Part shown: piece by piece, positions 15,992 through 23,957 of the stretch
How positions within the stretch are numbered: the stretch's first letter is position 1
Layout: each line of letters begins with the position of its first letter
Origin: Pseudomonas putida
GTDB taxonomy: Bacteria > Pseudomonadota > Gammaproteobacteria > Pseudomonadales > Pseudomonadaceae
Length of the DNA: 64,000 nucleotides
Reading direction: 5' to 3'
Assembly: GCF_026625125.1 (NCBI RefSeq)
Contig: NZ_CP113097.1
Coordinates: 3,761,001 to 3,825,000, forward strand
Position numbers and translations under genes: made by a program
The notes under the pieces: generated by a model
What the model was told of the DNA's origin: nothing
The model's input: only the letters and a program-made list of their open reading frames with translations
Databases searched by the model: none

Positions 15992-17749
15992 ATGGGATAT
16001 GCTCCACCCGCCGCTCTGCCAAAGGTTCGCATCGAACGTGAACTGAGCCCGCGGGCCGTGCTCACCGGCGCGCTGCTGGGCATCTTGCTCACGCCATCGA
16101 ATGTGTATGCGGGCCTCAAGATCGGCTGGTCATTCAACATGTCGATCATCGCGTTGCTGGTCGGCTTCGCCCTCTGGCAGGGCATGGCGGGCCGCACAAA
16201 GGGCCGGCCCGCGTGGACACTGCACGAAAGCAATATCAACCAGACCGTGGCGTCGGCGGCTGCCTCCATCATTTCCGGCGGGCTGGTGGCACCGATCCCT
16301 GCCTATACGCTGCTCACCGGCAACCAACTGGACCCAGTGCCGATGATGGCCTGGGTGTTTTCCGTAAGCTTCCTGGGCATCTGGATCGCCTGGTATCTAC
16401 GCCCCGCCTTGCTCAACGACCGTGACCTGAAGTTCCCCGAAGGCATGGCGACCCTGGAAACGCTGCAGCAGATCTACAATCATGGGCGCGAGGCCATGGC
16501 TCGCATCAAAGTGCTATGCAGTGCAGCGCTGCTGTCAGGGCTGGTGAAGTGGATGGATGGCTTCGTCTGGGCCATACCGCGCTGGGCCCCCACACCTGCG
16601 CTCGAACGCCTGACCTTCACCGTCGACCCTTCGCTATTGCTTATCGGCTTTGGCGGCATCATCGGCATTCGCGTGGGCCTGACGTTGCTGTTCGGCGCCG
16701 CGCTGGCCTGGGGTGGGCTAGCGCCGTGGCTGATCGACCACGCATTGGTAGTGATTGCCCCGAACGCCAGCGGCCCCCAGTTCGCCGCGCTGGTGGAGTG
16801 GCTGTTGTGGCCGGGCGTAAGCCTGATGGTCTGTGCGACCCTGACGTCATTGGCAGTTCGTCTGTTGCAAGTGCCACGACGGTTGCCTGCGAATGAGCCA
16901 GAACGTCGGGCGCCGCGTGTCAGGGCACGGTTTTCGCCAGGGCCTGCATCGGGTCTGCTGCTGTCCATCGCTCTGGTCGTCGCCCTGCAGGCGCTGCTGT
17001 TCGGGATCGATTGGTGGATGGCGTTGTTGAGCATTCCTTTGGCGATTTGCCTTGCTGTCGTCGCCGCACGCGTCGTCGGTGCCACCGGCATTGCACCGAT
17101 TGGCGCGATTGGCAAGCTGTCGCAACTCAGCTTCGGCCTGATCGCCCCGGGCCAGGTGGCCATCAACCTGATGAGCGCCAACACGGCAGGTGGCGCGGCC
17201 GGACAGTCCACTGACCTGATGAACGACTTCAAGGTTGGCCTGGCGATCGGCGCCACCCCGCACAAGCAGCTGGTTGCCCAATGCATCGGTATTTTCATCG
17301 GCAGCGTGGTCGGCGTGCTGGTTTACCTGATGCTGATCCCGGACCCGCAAACCATGCTGCTTACCGAGCAGTGGCCTGCGCCGGCTGTCGCGACCTGGAA
17401 AGCAGTGGCCCAGACGCTGACACATGGCTTGGGCGCGCTGTCGCCGGAAATCCGCTGGGCGATTTTGGGCGGCAGCGCCGTTGGCGTACTGCTGGGCATG
17501 CTGGACAGCCTGCTACCGCAACGGGCGGCACGCTGGCTGCCGAGCACCGCCGCACTGGGGTTGGCGTTCATACTGCCGGCGTCGATCGCAATGATGATGG
17601 GCTTTGGCGCAGTGCTTACCTGGCTGGTCAACTGCCGATGGCCGAAAGTCACAGAGCGCTTCGCGATCACAGCGGCCGCAGGGTTGATTGCCGGTGAAAG
17701 CATCACGGGCGTTGGGGCATCGTTCTGGGAGATGCTTAGGGCGTTGTAG
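15992..17749 (+). CDS. OPT-family oligopeptide transporter
   Basis: 585-residue polytopic inner-membrane protein with about 14-16 hydrophobic segments. Family features include LLGILLTPSNVYAGLKIGWS at the N-terminus, DLKFPEGMATLETL, and the conserved ANTAGGAAGQSTDLMNDFKVG region. Bacterial OPT members may carry peptides or metal-siderophore complexes; substrate unknown. The open frame extends to 15656, but ATG 15992 has a GAAAGGG ribosome site and starts MGYAPPAALPKVRIERELSP. A potential hairpin at 17767-17807 follows the stop. Confidence 0.87.
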   Translation: MGYAPPAALPKVRIERELSPRAVLTGALLGILLTPSNVYAGLKIGWSFNMSIIALLVGFALWQGMAGRTKGRPAWTLHESNINQTVASAAASIISGGLVAPIPAYTLLTGNQLDPVPMMAWVFSVSFLGIWIAWYLRPALLNDRDLKFPEGMATLETLQQIYNHGREAMARIKVLCSAALLSGLVKWMDGFVWAIPRWAPTPALERLTFTVDPSLLLIGFGGIIGIRVGLTLLFGAALAWGGLAPWLIDHALVVIAPNASGPQFAALVEWLLWPGVSLMVCATLTSLAVRLLQVPRRLPANEPERRAPRVRARFSPGPASGLLLSIALVVALQALLFGIDWWMALLSIPLAICLAVVAARVVGATGIAPIGAIGKLSQLSFGLIAPGQVAINLMSANTAGGAAGQSTDLMNDFKVGLAIGATPHKQLVAQCIGIFIGSVVGVLVYLMLIPDPQTMLLTEQWPAPAVATWKAVAQTLTHGLGALSPEIRWAILGGSAVGVLLGMLDSLLPQRAARWLPSTAALGLAFILPASIAMMMGFGAVLTWLVNCRWPKVTERFAITAAAGLIAGESITGVGASFWEMLRAL

Positions 17750-17766
17750 CTGCAGGAAACAGCATT

Positions 17767-17807
17767 TCACACACGGCAGCGCCAGTGCTTTTGCCTGCCG
17801 TGAGTGA
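17767..17807 (+). terminator. Stem-loop after the OPT gene
   Basis: 13-bp arms TCACaCACGGCAG and CTGCCGTGaGTGA (one mismatch) around a 15-nt loop, beginning 18 nt past the stop. It lacks a T run, so it is a candidate factor-dependent or 3'-stabilising structure. Confidence 0.5.
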
Positions 17808-18143
17808 ATGTCAGCTCTGGGTCTAGGTGGTTACTGGTTGTGGTCGGAAAATCAGACTTTTTCCCTTTCATGTAGTCCATTTCCCAAACATACTGCAGCC
17901 GCCTGATTTCCGTTGCGGTCGCCCTGCTCGCGCTCTAGTCTCGGCCTGTTGCTGCACAACAGCGACACGGCTTTGACAGGCCGTAACGGTATGTAGGTCG
18001 GCAGCGTCTTCAATGGCGGCTGTGTGTGGGGCACGCTCGCGTGCGCCGGAACTTCCTATGTCCGCCGGTCTGTCAACCTGCACACAGCTGCCACCCAACC
18101 TGTTTGACAGCGGGATAGGTGTGCTCCCCTTGGAGATATAGGA
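17808..18143. other. Intergenic region, no gene seen
   Basis: 336 nt with short overlapping reading frames that lack ribosome sites and family resemblance. A TTGACA at about 18105-18110 lies only some 35 nt before the next ATG, too close for a normal promoter of that gene. Nothing else recognisable. Confidence 0.5.
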
Positions 18144-18386
18144 ATGTTGAAGATAGTCCCCGATCCACCCCACGCCCTCCACAACCTCGAAGACACTCTC
18201 ATCCAGGCCGCAGACTTCGCTAACTGCGCGCTAGCCGTTGCGCATCAGGCGATGCTTGTTCAGCCTCGGTCGCCTGCGTCGGCCCTGATGATGGCGTCGA
18301 CACATGAACTCGAGTCGCTGCGTGTTCTGCTTGAGGCGGCATTGATTCAGGTCCAGATGCCAGCCGAGCCGCGAACCCTGCACTGA
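18144..18386 (+). CDS. Small Pseudomonas protein, DUF6124/DUF3077-like
   Basis: 80 residues beginning MLKIVPDPP, the typical opening of short Pseudomonas proteins grouped as DUF6124/DUF3077 relatives. It has a helical core (DTLIQAADFANCALAVAHQA, MMASTHELESLRVLLEAALI) and no signal peptide. A good ribosome site (GGAG...AGGA) precedes ATG 18144. A gene of similar kind follows 150 nt downstream. Such genes occur in multiple copies per genome; no function is established as far as I know. Confidence 0.75.
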   Translation: MLKIVPDPPHALHNLEDTLIQAADFANCALAVAHQAMLVQPRSPASALMMASTHELESLRVLLEAALIQVQMPAEPRTLH

Positions 18387-18417
18387 GTCGACAACACTGT
18401 GTTGTCTGGGCGGGCCC

Positions 18418-18439
18418 TGGCGCCGGCAAGCCGGCTACC
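18418..18439 (+). repeat. Single REP-like core
   Basis: GGCGCCGGCAAGCCGGCTACC matches the 23-nt REP core seen in pairs elsewhere in the window, with a diverged flank. No inverted partner is found nearby. Confidence 0.6.
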
Positions 18440-18537
18440 GAGGCATGCGCGGCATTGCGTGAGGCTGGTGTCGCGACTACGGGCGCAGCTTACCCGCTAA
18501 AGGGCCCGCTCAGACCCTGGATGCTTCGGAGAGATCA

Positions 18538-18807
18538 ATGCCAAGCGATGAGCCGGACGTAAAAACCACCGTGGGCAAGACCACGTTCTTTCAAGGTGAA
18601 CACCAGACACATCCCCTGTTTCGCGTCGAGGCCGGCATCCCCTGCCAGTCTGCCCGGGAGCAGGCTTCGGAACTGATGGGTTATGTGCGGGAATTGACGA
18701 TCATCGGCGTGATGGATGAGAAACCGATGATGGTCTGGGCAGCGCACTACTTGAGTGCCTTGGCCAAGGCGCTGATGGATGATGCTGAGTTAGGGATGAT
18801 GCACTGA
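18538..18807 (+). CDS. DUF3077-family small protein
   Basis: 89 residues. The signature FRVEAGIPCQSAREQASELM followed by a paired helix (MMVWAAHYLSALAKALMDDA) is that of DUF3077, found nearly only in Pseudomonas. GGAGAG lies seven bases before ATG 18538. It follows the smaller relative at 18144-18386 in the same direction. The protein is soluble and mainly helical; function unknown. Confidence 0.85.
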   Translation: MPSDEPDVKTTVGKTTFFQGEHQTHPLFRVEAGIPCQSAREQASELMGYVRELTIIGVMDEKPMMVWAAHYLSALAKALMDDAELGMMH

Positions 18808-18970
18808 TTTCCTGACATGCCAGCCGGTACAACAGAGGCGCCAGCCTTTGCATTGAAGTGACGGTATTGCCCCCCCAGCCTTTGTAAACTCAGCAGCGAG
18901 AAAAATTGAATTAGCTGTTTTCCAACTCGGTCAAGAATTATGAACGCAGTAATCTGACGAGGTAACAGCG

Positions 18971-19105
18971 ATGACTATCGAAGCAGAGACACTCGTACAA
19001 CTGGCCGAAGCGCTTCAAGAGCGCGGCATGACTTTCGTGTCAGACGTTGCATTCATCCGTGCGCCCTATAGGCACAACCACCGCTGGGTCTGCACCGTAG
19101 AGTGA
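18971..19105 (+). CDS. Possible 44-residue small protein
   Basis: Short open frame, M-T-I-E-A-E-T-L start, with GAGG nine bases before ATG 18971. It encodes an amphipathic helix followed by a basic/aromatic tail (RAPYRHNHRWVCTVE). Like the two genes upstream it could be one of the small Pseudomonas proteins clustered here. Short length makes chance occurrence possible. It converges on the IclR gene. Confidence 0.45.
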   Translation: MTIEAETLVQLAEALQERGMTFVSDVAFIRAPYRHNHRWVCTVE

Positions 19106-19178
19106 TATCCCACTTCGCCCGCGGCGCCGAGTCAAACTCCGCCGCTGGCCCCTACCCTGTTCCTGAGACCAATGAGCG

Positions 19179-20723
19179 TTACTGTGAAGTGCCGATGGAG
19201 AGCAGACGGCCGATATGCCCAGCTGCCAGTTTCATGTTCTCGACCAATGCGGGAACATCACAGTCTTGCTTACGGTACTGGGGAATGGTCGCCGAAATGG
19301 ATCCAGCCACTTGGCCATCAACGAAGAACGGCACACCAATACCAAATGCACCCAATACACGCTCCCCATCACCAACCGACCAACCACGCTCTCGGATTGC
19401 AGCAAGATCAGCCCCAAGTTCTTCATGGCACACGATCGTGGCACTTGTAAGTTTCTGTAGCGTCAACCCACCTGCAAATTCAGGATCTAAGTAGGCCAAC
19501 ACCGCCTTACCGGCGCCCCCTGCATAAAGCGGTACGTCAACACCGGTTTCGAGCGTGTACTGGATCGGCCTCCATCCCTGCACAACTTCAATGAAATGCG
19601 CTTTTTTAGTGGCTGGGTCGTAGCTCAGGAACGCGATGGTTTCGCCGGTTTCCTTGACCAGGGCTTCGATGACAGCCCTGCACAATTTAGCGACCGTGCA
19701 TACGCTGTTGTTTAGCAGCGCCACCCATTGATATAAACGCGCCCCCGGGAACAGCTCTTTGCCATCTGCGCACACTAGTTTTGCCTGAGAGGCCGATTCG
19801 ACGATCTTTCGGGCAGTCGCAATGTTGCACTGTAGCTGCGATGCAAGCCCCGAACTGCATACATAACCATTCGGTATAGCGCAAAGAATCTGCAACAATC
19901 CCTCTAATCGAGAAATAGTAGAACTGTCATCGCTACAGATGATGCTTTGCTTATCCTCCCTGTGTTGTGCAAGGAAACGCTCAAGCTCAGTTGCCACACC
20001 CTCAACCATTGCGAGTGACGTCTGCGCGCCTTGCCCACCGTCGCCACCGAGATTGTGTAGCGACACCGTGATGATCAACCCTTGTGTTAATCGCTTGGTC
20101 ACTATCGCAACTGCAGCAGGGAACTCGTACTCCGCAATAGGCGGAACCGAACCCCCAAAGCTCCCATGCAGCATCAATGAGTCTTCGTCCGGAGAGCGCT
20201 GTAAAAAATCATTGAAACCGCGGCCGATGTCGCCAAAACCCAACGGGTAGACCGAGCCGATCTTTGGTCTGAATGCAAGGGTCGCCTGGGCCTCACCGCA
20301 GTAGAGCACATAGTAGCCATTCACGTGCGGGGCATAAACCGACAGCAAGGCTGCCTGTTTGGCAACCCCTGCCAGCCCGTCCAGAAGACGCCTGGCGGCG
20401 CTCAACAACGCACTGCGGTTACTCAGGGCGGCCATGAGCACTCGCAAACGCGGCCCGACCCGATACTTTCCTACCCCGTCTTCTACTGCGAAATCACGAT
20501 CGACCAAGGCCGTCAGGATTCGGTTGACCGTGCTTCGGCTCTCGCTCAGCTCACCGGCCAACTCCCTCACGCCCCAAGGTTCTCCCTCCACTCGTCTGGC
20601 CAAGGCGTCCATCACCTCGATCAATCGACCGTGGCTGGAGGTAGCAGCGGGTGCCTTTGGAATAGCTGTTTCGAGGGGCGCATTGGGCATTTCAGGTGAC
20701 TTGAAAGCATCTGGGGGCTCCAT
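19179..20723 (-). CDS. Double-length IclR-family regulator (two HTH plus effector modules)
   Basis: 514 residues, twice the usual 250-270. Module 1: winged helix-turn-helix at about 32-95 (EVMDALARRVEGEPWGVREL) and a diverged effector domain at 103-255. Module 2: a second helix-turn-helix at about 271-335 (RLEGLLQILCAIPNGYVCSS) and a canonical IclR effector domain at 340-510, with VPLYAGGAGKAVLAYL and RERGWSVGDGERVLGAFGIG. There is no internal frameshift or stop. It is divergent from the transporter/dehydrogenase/RraA operon and probably regulates it. Base composition appears lower in GC than flanking core genes, consistent with acquisition. Confidence 0.85.
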   Translation of the reverse strand: MEPPDAFKSPEMPNAPLETAIPKAPAATSSHGRLIEVMDALARRVEGEPWGVRELAGELSESRSTVNRILTALVDRDFAVEDGVGKYRVGPRLRVLMAALSNRSALLSAARRLLDGLAGVAKQAALLSVYAPHVNGYYVLYCGEAQATLAFRPKIGSVYPLGFGDIGRGFNDFLQRSPDEDSLMLHGSFGGSVPPIAEYEFPAAVAIVTKRLTQGLIITVSLHNLGGDGGQGAQTSLAMVEGVATELERFLAQHREDKQSIICSDDSSTISRLEGLLQILCAIPNGYVCSSGLASQLQCNIATARKIVESASQAKLVCADGKELFPGARLYQWVALLNNSVCTVAKLCRAVIEALVKETGETIAFLSYDPATKKAHFIEVVQGWRPIQYTLETGVDVPLYAGGAGKAVLAYLDPEFAGGLTLQKLTSATIVCHEELGADLAAIRERGWSVGDGERVLGAFGIGVPFFVDGQVAGSISATIPQYRKQDCDVPALVENMKLAAGHIGRLLSIGTSQ

Positions 20724-20860
20724 TTTGGGCCTGTTTCCTAGCCCGTGGCAATCAGCAGCCTGTTGACAAGCAAGTACGGCACGAGGATCCTACAAAAACA
20801 ACAAAACAGGACGCCGTCCCATTTTTTAACATGGACGTATCCGATAAGCTGGAGTGACCT

Positions 20861-22201
20861 ATGAATAAGAACAATACGCTGACGGAGTCTGTCGCCATGC
20901 TTGAGCCTGTAGCCGAGCGCAAGACGAAGGCGAAGAAAGCCACCGCTGCCGCCGTATTCGGCACCTTCGTTGAGTACTATGACTTCAGTATCTACGGGTA
21001 TCTCGCCGCAACCTTGGCGCTGGTGTTCTTTCCCTCCGACGACCCCACGACCGGCCTGCTCAACACGTTTCTCGTGTTCGGCTCGGCCTTTCTCGTACGC
21101 CCCCTGGGGGCAGTCGCCTTCGGCTGGCTCGGCGACAAGGTCGGGCGCCGCGCGAGCCTGATCGCCAGTATCACGCTGATGGGCATCGCAGCCACGCTCA
21201 TTGGCTTACTGCCTGGGTATGCACAGATTGGCGTTTGGGCACCCATCCTCCTGGTCGCGCTGCGTATGCTTCAAGGTTTTTCAGCAGGCGGCGAGATCGG
21301 CGGTGCGGCAAGCTACATTCGCGAATGGGCGCCAGCCAACCGTCGCCCGCTCTACATTTCCTTCCTGCCGTCGATTGCACAGTTCGGCAAAGGCCTGGCA
21401 GCTGCGATCGCGGGCTTGGCAGCAGCATCGTTGACCGACCCCGAGATGGCAGAATGGGGCTGGCGTGTACCGTTCCTGCTGGCCTTGCCACTGGGCATCA
21501 TCGGCCTGTGGATGCGCCTGGGCATTGAGGACAGCCCGGAATTCGAGTCCAGGAAAACCGCAGAGACGGAGCCAAAAGGCGCGCCGTTCGCCGAACTCAT
21601 TCGTGAGTACATGCGCCCGCTGACCAAGGTAATGATGATCTCGATGGTGCAGAACATCGGCACCTATATCGGCACCGTCTTTATTGCCGCGTACTTCAGC
21701 TCCATCCTCGGCTACTCCAAAGGTCAAGCGTCGACGATCGTTCTGGTTGCCGTCAGCTTCGCGGCCCTGATGATCCCACTGGCAGGTCAACTAGGTTCGA
21801 TCATTGGCAGCAAGGCACTTCTGCGCCTGGCATACCTTGGCTACGCGGTCCTGTCCATCCCGTCCTTTATCCTGATGCAGCAAGGACAAGTCAGCCTGGC
21901 CATGGCTGGCCTGGCCTTGGGCATGGTGCCCTACGCCCTCTGCCTGGCAGGTACCTATTCGGTCATGCCGGAGTTCTTCCCTACCCATGTTCGGCATACC
22001 GGTGTCGCTTTCGGCCACAGCGTAGGTGCCGTGATCGGCGGTGGCATCGGCCCGTTCATGGCGACCTGGTTGATCGGCGCCACCGGCAATCAAAGCGCGC
22101 CTGCCTTCATTCTCTGCGGCGCTGGCGTTCTCGGCCTGATCGTGTTGTGGACCGTCCGCAACCAAGCTGCCGCCGACGACAACAAACATCAATTTGCCTG
22201 A
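20861..22201 (+). CDS. MFS metabolite:H+ symporter (MHS family)
   Basis: 446-residue inner-membrane transporter with 12 predicted helices and a 30-residue cytoplasmic N-tail. MHS hallmarks are FGTFVEYYDFSIYGYLAATL in helix 1, the loop 2-3 motif GWLGDKVGRRAS, and ALRMLQGFSAGGEIGGA. This family (KgtP, ShiA, ProP, citrate carriers) imports organic acids and similar compounds with protons. It is the first gene of a three-gene operon with a hydroxyacid dehydrogenase and a lyase, suggesting that the cargo is a hydroxy or oxo acid. GGAG precedes ATG 20861. Confidence 0.9.
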   Translation: MNKNNTLTESVAMLEPVAERKTKAKKATAAAVFGTFVEYYDFSIYGYLAATLALVFFPSDDPTTGLLNTFLVFGSAFLVRPLGAVAFGWLGDKVGRRASLIASITLMGIAATLIGLLPGYAQIGVWAPILLVALRMLQGFSAGGEIGGAASYIREWAPANRRPLYISFLPSIAQFGKGLAAAIAGLAAASLTDPEMAEWGWRVPFLLALPLGIIGLWMRLGIEDSPEFESRKTAETEPKGAPFAELIREYMRPLTKVMMISMVQNIGTYIGTVFIAAYFSSILGYSKGQASTIVLVAVSFAALMIPLAGQLGSIIGSKALLRLAYLGYAVLSIPSFILMQQGQVSLAMAGLALGMVPYALCLAGTYSVMPEFFPTHVRHTGVAFGHSVGAVIGGGIGPFMATWLIGATGNQSAPAFILCGAGVLGLIVLWTVRNQAAADDNKHQFA

Positions 22202-22211
22202 GAACAACAAA

Positions 22212-23186
22212 ATGTCGCTTATCTACGTTACGAGCCCGATTCACGAAACGGTGCTTGCTCGTCTTTCCGATCTGGGGGAAGTCCGTCTTGGCTATGGCGT
22301 CAACGCTGTGAGTTATGACGAAATCCGTAATGAGGTAGATGCCGTATTTCTACGCGGCGGCCATATCAATGCTGAAATGATTGCCGCCTCCCCGAAGCTA
22401 CGCATCATTGCGCGACACGGCGCGGGCTATGACAACGTTGATTACAAGGCCGCTCAAACCCACGGCGTCTGGGTAACCAACACGCCTGGTGCCAACCGGC
22501 GCAGCGTGATCGAACATGTATTCGCCCTGTTGCTGTCGCTGTGCCGCAAGCTGCCGTTGGCGACCGACCAGACCCGTAACCGCAACTGGGCACAAGACCG
22601 TCTTGCGCTGACCGGCATCGAGCTCGAAGGCCGCACCGTGGGCCTGGTGGGCTTCGGTAACATTGGCTCAAGCGTTGCGCCTGTTGCTGAAGCCCTCGGC
22701 ATGAAGGTGATCTTCACCGACCCTGCCATCGAGCCGGCTTCAGACAGCCGTTGGACGGATTTTGACACGCTGCTATCCACCGCAGATGTCGTGAGCCTGC
22801 ATGTGCCGCTGCTTGCGACCACCCGCAACCTCATCGGCGCAGCAGAGTTCGCCCGGATGAAAGAAGGCGCGGTGTTGATCAACACCAGCCGTGGTGGCGT
22901 GGTTGACGAGGTGGCGATGGTCAACGCGCTGAAGAGCGGAAAGCTGGCAGGCGCAGGCGTGGATGTGCTCAACGCTGAGAACATCGACATGATCAGACCA
23001 TTCGAACATAGCACCCCCGACATCGCCAATACGCCCAACCTGATCGTGACCGCCCATGTTGCCGGACAGACAGACGAATCGCTGATGCGCGTTGGCATGA
23101 GTGCCCTGGAGGCCATCGCAGCGGTGCTCAACGATGAGGTGCCTGCGCACCCCGTCAATAAGCCTGTGCCCAAGTCATTCAGCTAA
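22212..23186 (+). CDS. D-2-hydroxyacid dehydrogenase family protein
   Basis: 324 residues, close to the family length. Rossmann motif GFGNIG at 147-152 with D170 for NAD(H) preference; catalytic R227 in NTSRGGVVDE, E256, and H282 in TAHVAGQT. It probably interconverts a D-2-hydroxy acid and a 2-oxo acid. Starts 10 nt after the transporter stop; ATG 22212 lacks a strong ribosome site, and TTG 22194, overlapping the previous stop, is possible. Its product would fit the next gene, an RraA-type enzyme acting on 2-oxo acids. Confidence 0.9.
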   Translation: MSLIYVTSPIHETVLARLSDLGEVRLGYGVNAVSYDEIRNEVDAVFLRGGHINAEMIAASPKLRIIARHGAGYDNVDYKAAQTHGVWVTNTPGANRRSVIEHVFALLLSLCRKLPLATDQTRNRNWAQDRLALTGIELEGRTVGLVGFGNIGSSVAPVAEALGMKVIFTDPAIEPASDSRWTDFDTLLSTADVVSLHVPLLATTRNLIGAAEFARMKEGAVLINTSRGGVVDEVAMVNALKSGKLAGAGVDVLNAENIDMIRPFEHSTPDIANTPNLIVTAHVAGQTDESLMRVGMSALEAIAAVLNDEVPAHPVNKPVPKSFS

Positions 23187-23211
23187 GCCTTTTCGTATAG
23201 GGAGATATTCA

Positions 23212-23850
23212 ATGTTCATCAATGTGTCCGACGAGGCAATCAGCGTCAACGCCGACTGGGAGCGAACTGACCTGTCATTGATCGAAGCAGTTTCGCACTA
23301 CCCGGTAGCGCTCATCGGTGACGTACTCCAGCGCATGGGCATGATGGCTTCGGCCATCCGCCACACCGCTGGCAAACCGGCATTCTTCGGCAACATTTTG
23401 CCGCTCAACACCCGCGAAGGTGACAACCTAGCCATTCACCGAGCACTGGATGAAGCTCAGGCTGGTGATGTGCTGGTGATCAATGGCAACAGCGAAGTGA
23501 ACCGATCGGTCTTCGGTGACCTGCTCGGCGAAATCTGCCTTGCCAAGCAAGTTGCAGCGGTGGTCATTGATGGTGCCGTGCGTGACATTGAAGAATTGAA
23601 CAGCATGGGGCTGCCCGTCTACGCCCGAGCGGTGAACCCAGCCGGCCCATCGAAGTGGGGCCCAGGCCAGGTTGGCATCCCGGTGGCTTGCGGCAACGTC
23701 GTCTGTTACCCAGGCGACGCGATTATCGGTGATCGTGACGGCATCATCGTCGTCGCTCGCAGCCTGATCCCGACCTTGGCCGAGAAAGTGAAGCTTCAGG
23801 ACGGCTATGAAAACAATTTCCGCGAAAAAGTGCGGGCAAGCGTGCGCTGA
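23212..23850 (+). CDS. RraA-family protein, probable 2-oxoacid aldolase/decarboxylase
   Basis: 212 residues. The divalent-metal motif DGAVRD (D120, R124, D125) and the C-terminal GDRDGIIVV (173-181) are those of catalytic RraA relatives such as 4-carboxy-4-hydroxy-2-oxoadipate aldolase/oxaloacetate decarboxylase, rather than the RNase E inhibitor RraA. GGAGAT precedes ATG 23212. It is last in the operon with the dehydrogenase and transporter. Predicted step: cleaving or decarboxylating the 2-oxo acid formed upstream; the actual substrate is unknown. Confidence 0.85.
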   Translation: MFINVSDEAISVNADWERTDLSLIEAVSHYPVALIGDVLQRMGMMASAIRHTAGKPAFFGNILPLNTREGDNLAIHRALDEAQAGDVLVINGNSEVNRSVFGDLLGEICLAKQVAAVVIDGAVRDIEELNSMGLPVYARAVNPAGPSKWGPGQVGIPVACGNVVCYPGDAIIGDRDGIIVVARSLIPTLAEKVKLQDGYENNFREKVRASVR

Positions 23851-23957
23851 AGGCTAGTACGTTAGCGCCATGGGGTGGCGATAACAGCGATCACATATTT
23901 GGGTCGCTAACGGGCCAAAGATTCGAGCATCGACACAGTTTACCCAGACACCAGAAT

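Noticed and set aside
18104-18143. TTGACA promoter for the small gene at 18144
   Set aside because: Only some 35 nt separate the TTGACA from the ATG, leaving no room for a -10 element and leader.
23212-23850. RraA as RNase E inhibitor
   Set aside because: The metal-binding DGxxRD motif and operon with a dehydrogenase and transporter fit a metabolic enzyme; the RNase E regulator lacks the catalytic Asp.
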